64,000 nucleotides of DNA from Lysobacterales bacterium (GTDB taxonomy: Bacteria > Pseudomonadota > Gammaproteobacteria > Xanthomonadales > SZUA-38). Of this stretch, positions 59,653 to 64,000 are shown piece by piece. A program made the translations under genes and the position numbers. How positions within the stretch are numbered: position 1 is the first letter of the stretch; every line of letters starts with the position of its first letter. The DNA lies in contig JASJDM010000017.1 of NCBI GenBank assembly GCA_030065125.1, forward strand, positions 60,635 to 124,634, in the 5' to 3' direction. The notes under the pieces were generated by a model, which saw only the letters and a list, made by a program, of their open reading frames with translations, did not search any database and had not been told where the DNA came from.

Positions 59653-60534
59653 ATGGTTTCAACAGATCGAATCGAATCCACCTTGCTGGAGGCGCTGGAG
59701 CACGCCAGCGGCAACGGCTGTCCACCCAAGCTGGCCGAAGCCATGCACTACGCGGTGTTTCCCGGGGGCGCGCGGGTGCGGCCCAAACTGTGCCTGGCCG
59801 TGGCCATGGCCTGCGCTGAGGACAGCCCGGAGCTGGTTAACGCGGCGGCGGCCTCAATCGAACTGCTGCACTGCGCTTCCCTGGTCCACGATGACCTGCC
59901 TTGCTTTGACGATGCCGAGATTCGTCGCGGAAAGCCGTCGGTGCATCGGGCCTTTGGCGAAGACCTGGCGGTGCTGACCGGAGATGCCCTTATCGTTCAG
60001 GCCTTCCAGGTGCTGGGCCGGGCTGGCCGGGTGGCGCCACGCAGGCTGGGTGAGCTGCTTTGCCTGATCGGAGACTCGGTGGGCGGACCCACCGGGATCG
60101 TGGCTGGCCAGGCCTGGGAATCCGAACCCAAGGTGACCCTGGTGGATTACGAACGATCCAAGACCGGCTCCCTGTTTGCAGCGGCCACGGCGGCGGGCGC
60201 CATCGCCTGCGGGGCGGATCCAAACGCCTGGGGCAAGGTGGGCGACCGCATTGGCGAAGCCTACCAGGTGGCCGACGACATCCTCGACTTTGCCGGTGAC
60301 CCGGAGAAGATTGGCAAACCGGTGGGTCAGGATGCCGTCCACGGCCGGCCCAGCTTCGCCATCGAGCATGGGTTGAAGGAAGCCAAGCGCCGGCTGGAGC
60401 ACCTGGTGTCGTCAGCGATCCGCGCCATTCCTCCCTGCCCCGGTCGGGCGGCGATGCGGCAGCAGGTGGCCATGGAGGCCAGGCGTTTCACGCCCGACGA
60501 ACCGCTGCGCGCAGCCGAAGCCGCTGTCGCCTGA
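59653..60534 (+). CDS. crtE: Geranylgeranyl diphosphate synthase CrtE
   Basis: 293 residues from the ATG at 59653; an earlier in-frame ATG at 59587 falls inside a PpsR site and is rejected. Trans-prenyltransferase making C20 diphosphate for carotenoids and the bacteriochlorophyll tail. Aspartate-rich motifs: H-D-D-L-P-C-F-D-D near residue 80 and A-D-D-I-L-D-F near residue 207. F-P-G-G-A-R-V-R-P-K is near residue 37. Confidence 0.93.
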   Translation: MVSTDRIESTLLEALEHASGNGCPPKLAEAMHYAVFPGGARVRPKLCLAVAMACAEDSPELVNAAAASIELLHCASLVHDDLPCFDDAEIRRGKPSVHRAFGEDLAVLTGDALIVQAFQVLGRAGRVAPRRLGELLCLIGDSVGGPTGIVAGQAWESEPKVTLVDYERSKTGSLFAAATAAGAIACGADPNAWGKVGDRIGEAYQVADDILDFAGDPEKIGKPVGQDAVHGRPSFAIEHGLKEAKRRLEHLVSSAIRAIPPCPGRAAMRQQVAMEARRFTPDEPLRAAEAAVA

Positions 60535-60568
60535 TTCCGCCAGTGCTCCCGGGGGACTGCCGCAAGGC

Positions 60569-60604
60569 CACTCCCGGGCCCACTCCCGGGCCCACTCCCG
60601 AGCT
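60569..60604. repeat. Three tandem 12-base repeats upstream of crtF
   Basis: CACTCCCGGGCC occurs at 60569-60580 and 60581-60592, with a decayed third copy at 60593-60604, in the 88-base gap between crtE and crtF. Each copy contains the CCCGGG palindrome. No regulatory role is evident. Confidence 0.8.
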
Positions 60605-60622
60605 GGCCCCGGTAAAGGCCTG

Positions 60623-61735
60623 ATGGCCTCCTTACGCGACCTGTTGGATCGGCAGCGCACCCGCCTGCTGGCCGATCCGTCCTTCCAGCGCTGGGCCTCG
60701 CGTTTTCCGCTGACCCGGCTGGTTGCGAGGCGGCGGGCACGGTCCCTGTTCGACCTGTGCAACGGATTCGTCTACTCCCAGATTCTCCAGGCCTGTGTTC
60801 AGCTGGACCTGCTCGAACGGCTGCGCGAAGGCCCCGTTTCTGCGGCGGAGCTTGGGGGGCAGATGGGGCTGGACGTTGACGCCGCGGACCGTCTGCTGAA
60901 CGCCGCCGCCAGCCTGGACCTGGTGACGCTGCGCAATGATCAGTACCGTCTGGCGTCCACTGGCGCTACCCTGCTGGGCAATCCCGCCCTGCTGGCCATG
61001 ATCCGTCACCATGCGCTGTTTTATCGCGATCTGTGCGATCCCGTGGGTCTGCTGCGCGGGGAGGCTGGTGAGACCGAGCTGCAGCGCTACTGGGCCTACG
61101 TACGGGACGATGACCGACAGGATCTGGCGGAGCGGCAGGTAGCGGATTACTCCGACCTGATGTCCGCCTCGCAACCCCTCATCGCCGACCAGGTGCTGGC
61201 GGCCATGGACCTGTCCAACTGTCGTTGCCTGCTGGACGTTGGCGGTGGGGATGGCACCTTCCTCGCCGCTGTTGGCCAGCGCGCCTCACACCTTCAGCTG
61301 ATGCTGTTTGACCTTCCGGCAGTGGCTGACCGGGCTCGCCGTCGCTTTGTCGGCACCAGCCTGGAATCGCGCCTGACCGTGCACGGTGGGGACTTTTTCG
61401 CTGACCCGCTGCCGCCCGGGGCGGACGTGATCTCCCTGGTCCGGGTTATTCACGATCATGACGATGACCGGGCCATGGCGCTGCTGAAATCGGTGCGCAG
61501 CAGCCTGCCACCCGGCGGCACCCTGCTGCTGGCCGAGCCCATGTCCGGCACGCGGGGGGCGGAGACCGTGGGTGATGCGTACTTTGCCTTTTACCTGATG
61601 GCCATGGGCAGCGGCCGGCCGCGCAGCCCCCGCCAGCTGGCAGACATGCTGTCAGCAGCCGGATTTGCGGGCAGCCGACTGGTGCCGACACCGGTGCCGC
61701 TGCAGGGACAGCTGATCGTCGCGAAAGTGTCCTGA
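60623..61735 (+). CDS. crtF: Hydroxyneurosporene O-methyltransferase CrtF
   Basis: 370 residues. SAM-dependent methylation of the tertiary hydroxyl formed by CrtC, giving methoxy end groups (spirilloxanthin pathway). An N-terminal winged-helix dimerisation domain (residues ~40-130) precedes the methyltransferase fold, with motif I L-L-D-V-G-G-G-D-G-T-F near residue 205. R-V-I-H-D-H-D-D near residue 275 holds the general-base His. Downstream of crtE on the same strand. Confidence 0.92.
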   Translation: MASLRDLLDRQRTRLLADPSFQRWASRFPLTRLVARRRARSLFDLCNGFVYSQILQACVQLDLLERLREGPVSAAELGGQMGLDVDAADRLLNAAASLDLVTLRNDQYRLASTGATLLGNPALLAMIRHHALFYRDLCDPVGLLRGEAGETELQRYWAYVRDDDRQDLAERQVADYSDLMSASQPLIADQVLAAMDLSNCRCLLDVGGGDGTFLAAVGQRASHLQLMLFDLPAVADRARRRFVGTSLESRLTVHGGDFFADPLPPGADVISLVRVIHDHDDDRAMALLKSVRSSLPPGGTLLLAEPMSGTRGAETVGDAYFAFYLMAMGSGRPRSPRQLADMLSAAGFAGSRLVPTPVPLQGQLIVAKVS

Positions 61736-61835
61736 TTTGCTGACACCGCACCGTTCGAACTGTAAATAATAGTTGACAGCTAGCCGTGTCACGTTAAACT
61801 GACAAACGCTGAAAAAGGGGAAAACCGTCTTTCCG
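61736..61835 (+). promoter_or_regulatory. bchC promoter with two perfect PpsR sites
   Basis: TGT-N12-ACA at 61761-61778 and 61787-61804, 26 bases apart. The first site ends in TTGACA (61773-61778), a good -35. TAAACT at 61795-61800, 16 bases later, is a fair -10 and lies inside the second site. PpsR bound here would directly block polymerase. Confidence 0.75.
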
Positions 61836-62771
61836 ATGGACACCACTGCCGTCGTCTTCGATTCACCGCGCAATCTGTCGCTGCGAAATCTTGCCCTACC
61901 TGTCCTGGCAGAGGGAGAGGTCCTGGTGGAGATGGAATGGAGCGGCATCAGCACGGGTACCGAGCGCCTGCTTTGGCGAGGTGAAATGCCCCAATTCCCC
62001 GGCCTTGGCTACCCGCTGGTGCCGGGTTACGAATCCATCGGCCGGGTTACCGCGGTGTCCGACGAAGCCAGCGACCTGCTGGACCGGCAGGTATTTGTTC
62101 CCGGCGCTCGCTGCTACGGCGAAATCCGCGGTCTGTTTGGTGGATCCGCCTCCAAGGTCGTGGTGGATGCCAGCCGCGTGGTGCCCATCGACGAATCCCT
62201 GGGGCAGCAGGGTGTGCTGCTGGCGCTGGCCGCTACCGCGTACCACGCCGTTAGCCCCGAGAACGCCAGCCTGCCTGACCTGATCGTCGGTCACGGTGTG
62301 CTGGGACGACTGCTGGCACGACTGGCAGTCATGGCCGGCGATGAACCGCCGGTCGTATGGGAAACGAATCCGACCCGCCATGCCGGAGCCCGGGGCTACC
62401 AGGTGACTTCCCCGGAAGATGATTCCCGGCGCGACTACCAGAGCATTTACGACGTCAGCGGCGACGCGTCGTTGCTGGACGAACTGATTGGCCGCCTGGC
62501 GCCCCAGGGAGAACTGGTGCTGGCCGGCTTCTATTCCGCCCCCATCAGTTTTGCATTTCCGCCTGCCTTCATGAAGGAAGCGAAGCTGCGAGTGGCCGCC
62601 GAATGGCAGCCCGAAGACCTGATTCTGGTGCGCGAACTGATCGAAGAGGGCCGTCTGGACCTGGACGGACTCATTACCCATCACAACCCAGCCTCGGCAG
62701 CCACATCCGCTTATCAAACGGCGTTTGAGGATTCGGATTGCCTGAAGATGGTCCTGGACTGGAGAAACTGA
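61836..62771 (+). CDS. bchC: Bacteriochlorophyllide a dehydrogenase BchC
   Basis: 311 residues. It oxidises the C3 hydroxyethyl to the acetyl group, the step after BchF and BchXYZ. Zinc-less medium-chain dehydrogenase-like protein with W-S-G-I-S-T-G-T-E-R near residue 35, Y-P-L-V-P-G-Y-E-S-I-G near residue 60 and I-V-G-H-G-V-L-G near residue 150, all usual in BchC. First gene of bchCXY(Z); 3 bases to bchX. Confidence 0.93.
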   Translation: MDTTAVVFDSPRNLSLRNLALPVLAEGEVLVEMEWSGISTGTERLLWRGEMPQFPGLGYPLVPGYESIGRVTAVSDEASDLLDRQVFVPGARCYGEIRGLFGGSASKVVVDASRVVPIDESLGQQGVLLALAATAYHAVSPENASLPDLIVGHGVLGRLLARLAVMAGDEPPVVWETNPTRHAGARGYQVTSPEDDSRRDYQSIYDVSGDASLLDELIGRLAPQGELVLAGFYSAPISFAFPPAFMKEAKLRVAAEWQPEDLILVRELIEEGRLDLDGLITHHNPASAATSAYQTAFEDSDCLKMVLDWRN

Positions 62772-62774
62772 CCC

Positions 62775-63788
62775 ATGACTTCCGAGGTTGCCACCCGCCC
62801 CACCAACAAGCTTGCCATCAAGCAGGTCAACGGAACCTCCACCCAGCCGGACAACGGCGCTTCAAAGCAGCCCTCGGTGGAGCAGGAAACCCAGGTAATC
62901 GCCATCTACGGCAAGGGCGGCATCGGCAAGAGTTTCACCCTGGCCAACCTGTCCTACATGATGGCCCAGCAGGGCAAAAAGGTCCTGCTGATTGGCTGTG
63001 ACCCCAAGAGTGACACTACCTCGCTGCTGTTTGGAGGCAGGGCCTGTCCCACCATCATCCAGACCTCGTCAATGAAGCAGCAGGCCGGCGAACAGGTGCA
63101 GATCGGCGACGTGTGTTTCAAGCGTGACGGCGTCTTCGCCATGGAACTCGGCGGACCGGAAGTCGGCCGTGGCTGCGGGGGCCGCGGCATCATCCATGGC
63201 TTCGAGCTGCTGGAAAAACTCGGATTTCACGACTGGGGATTTGACTACGTCCTGCTGGATTTCCTGGGGGACGTGGTGTGTGGCGGATTTGGCCTGCCCA
63301 TAGCACGGGACATGTGCCAGAAGGTCATCGTGGTGGCCTCCAACGACCTGCAGTCCCTGTACGTCGCCAATAACGTCTGCTCCGCGGTCCAGTACTTCCG
63401 CAAGCTGGGCGGTAACGTTGGGGTGGCCGGCATGGTGGTCAACAAGAACGACGGCACCGGCGAGGCCGAGGCATTTGCCAAAGCGGCCCGGATTCCGGTG
63501 CTGGCCTCGATTCCCGCCCACGACGATATCCGCCGCAAGAGCGCCAATTACGAAATCGTCGGCATTCCCGGCGGCCGCTGGGGGCCCCTGTTCGAAGAGC
63601 TGGGCGTCAACGTGGCCGAGGCGCCGCCGCAGTTGCCCAACCCGCTGTCCCAGGAGGACCTGCTGGGTCTGTTCGACGGCGACGAGGTTGGCCGTGACGT
63701 GGTGCTGGAGCCTGCCACCGTGGCCGATATGTGCGGCAGCGAAAAGATCGAGAAGCCGTCGCTGGAAGTCATCTATGACCACGTCTGA
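62775..63788 (+). CDS. bchX: Chlorophyllide a reductase iron protein BchX
   Basis: 337 residues. NifH-like ATPase that feeds electrons to BchYZ for reduction of ring B (EC 1.3.7.15). P-loop [10 protein letters not shown] at residues 45-54. Cluster Cys in G-R-G-C-G-G-R and D-V-V-C-G-G-F. It is distinguished from BchL by the K-S-F P-loop end and the longer C-terminus. The N-terminal ~40 residues are polar and variable. Confidence 0.95.
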   Translation: MTSEVATRPTNKLAIKQVNGTSTQPDNGASKQPSVEQETQVIAIYGKGGIGKSFTLANLSYMMAQQGKKVLLIGCDPKSDTTSLLFGGRACPTIIQTSSMKQQAGEQVQIGDVCFKRDGVFAMELGGPEVGRGCGGRGIIHGFELLEKLGFHDWGFDYVLLDFLGDVVCGGFGLPIARDMCQKVIVVASNDLQSLYVANNVCSAVQYFRKLGGNVGVAGMVVNKNDGTGEAEAFAKAARIPVLASIPAHDDIRRKSANYEIVGIPGGRWGPLFEELGVNVAEAPPQLPNPLSQEDLLGLFDGDEVGRDVVLEPATVADMCGSEKIEKPSLEVIYDHV

Positions 63789-63800
63789 GCGAGCCCGGTA

Positions 63801-64000
63801 ATGGCAAAAATCCCCGTCACGCTGCAGGATCGTTCCTCCGCGCCCACGGAGAGTGTGTCCTGCAGTGGCGGCAAGGCTGAGCTGCGCGAGGCGGCTGCCA
63901 GGGCCGGCAACGGGGAAATGCTGGAACAGTTCGCCCGGGATTACCCGGTGGGTCCCCATGACCAGCCCCAGAGCATGTGCCCGGCATTCGGATCCCTGCG
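63801..64000 (+). CDS. bchY: Chlorophyllide a reductase subunit Y (3' partial)
   Basis: The first 66 codons of BchY, cut by the right edge. It would form the catalytic BchYZ heterotetramer. The visible C-S-G-G-K-A-E-L-R-E-A, D-Y-P-x-G-P-H-D-Q-P-Q and S-M-C-P-A-F-G-S-L are the standard BchY start, the last containing a cluster Cys. Starts 12 bases after bchX. Confidence 0.92.
   Translation, partial: MAKIPVTLQDRSSAPTESVSCSGGKAELREAAARAGNGEMLEQFARDYPVGPHDQPQSMCPAFGSL

Overview
The window is high-GC proteobacterial DNA and splits into two unrelated halves. From 25.9 kb to the right edge it is a photosynthesis gene cluster of the purple-bacterial type: bch, crt, puh, lhaA/bch2, ppsR and ppaA/aerR. 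The oxygen-dependent cyclase acsF is present, and no anaerobic cyclase bchE is seen. The carotenoid set crtE, B, I, C, D, F is that of the spirilloxanthin pathway. This fits a phototrophic gammaproteobacterium, probably an aerobic anoxygenic phototroph. The class is an inference from gene order and protein style; no rRNA is present. The reaction-centre genes (puf) are not in the window and would be expected beyond bchY, which is cut by the right edge.

Region 1 (2-22838) is one rightward run of five genes for exported proteins, mostly joined by 4-bp stop/start overlaps. They are a >3000-residue protein with several beta-propellers inserted into DUF11-type beta-sandwich domains, a membrane-anchored parvulin-type prolyl isomerase, a 600-residue secreted protein, a 2849-residue secreted protein with SBBP repeats and a long helical C-terminal part, and a Calx-beta plus propeller protein. 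The first and last share the C-terminal tail motif F-x-N-G-F-E. A GC-rich terminator hairpin closes the run. I cannot assign a function; it is the best candidate here for an undescribed system.

Region 2 (22.9-25.9 kb) holds a class I fructose-bisphosphate aldolase with a UUCG-loop terminator, an inverted pair of arrays of variable palindromes separated by a constant 8-base spacer, a PhyH-type dioxygenase and a multi-pass membrane protein.

Region 3 (25.9-39.0 kb) begins with a cytochrome P450 whose promoter carries a PpsR-type TGT-N12-ACA site. An ATP-grasp protein, a small membrane protein and crtI follow. A leftward operon, ppaA-ppsR-bchG-bch2-bchP-small membrane protein-alpha/beta hydrolase-crtD, meets crtI tail to tail. 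The two small membrane proteins are paralogues of each other.

Region 4 (39.2-58.5 kb) is a near-gapless rightward superoperon, bchF-N-B-H-L-M-lhaA-puhA-B-C-acsF-puhE-bchI-D-O-crtB plus two small membrane proteins. It covers Mg insertion to chlorophyllide, reaction-centre assembly and phytoene synthesis.

Region 5 (58.5-64 kb) has crtC leftward and crtE-crtF rightward from a shared promoter with two perfect PpsR sites, then bchC-X-Y from a promoter with two more. PpsR (redox/light repressor) and PpaA/AerR (cobalamin-binding antirepressor) lie in the cluster. Paired sites 25-26 bp apart at four promoters suggest they control pigment synthesis and the P450 together.
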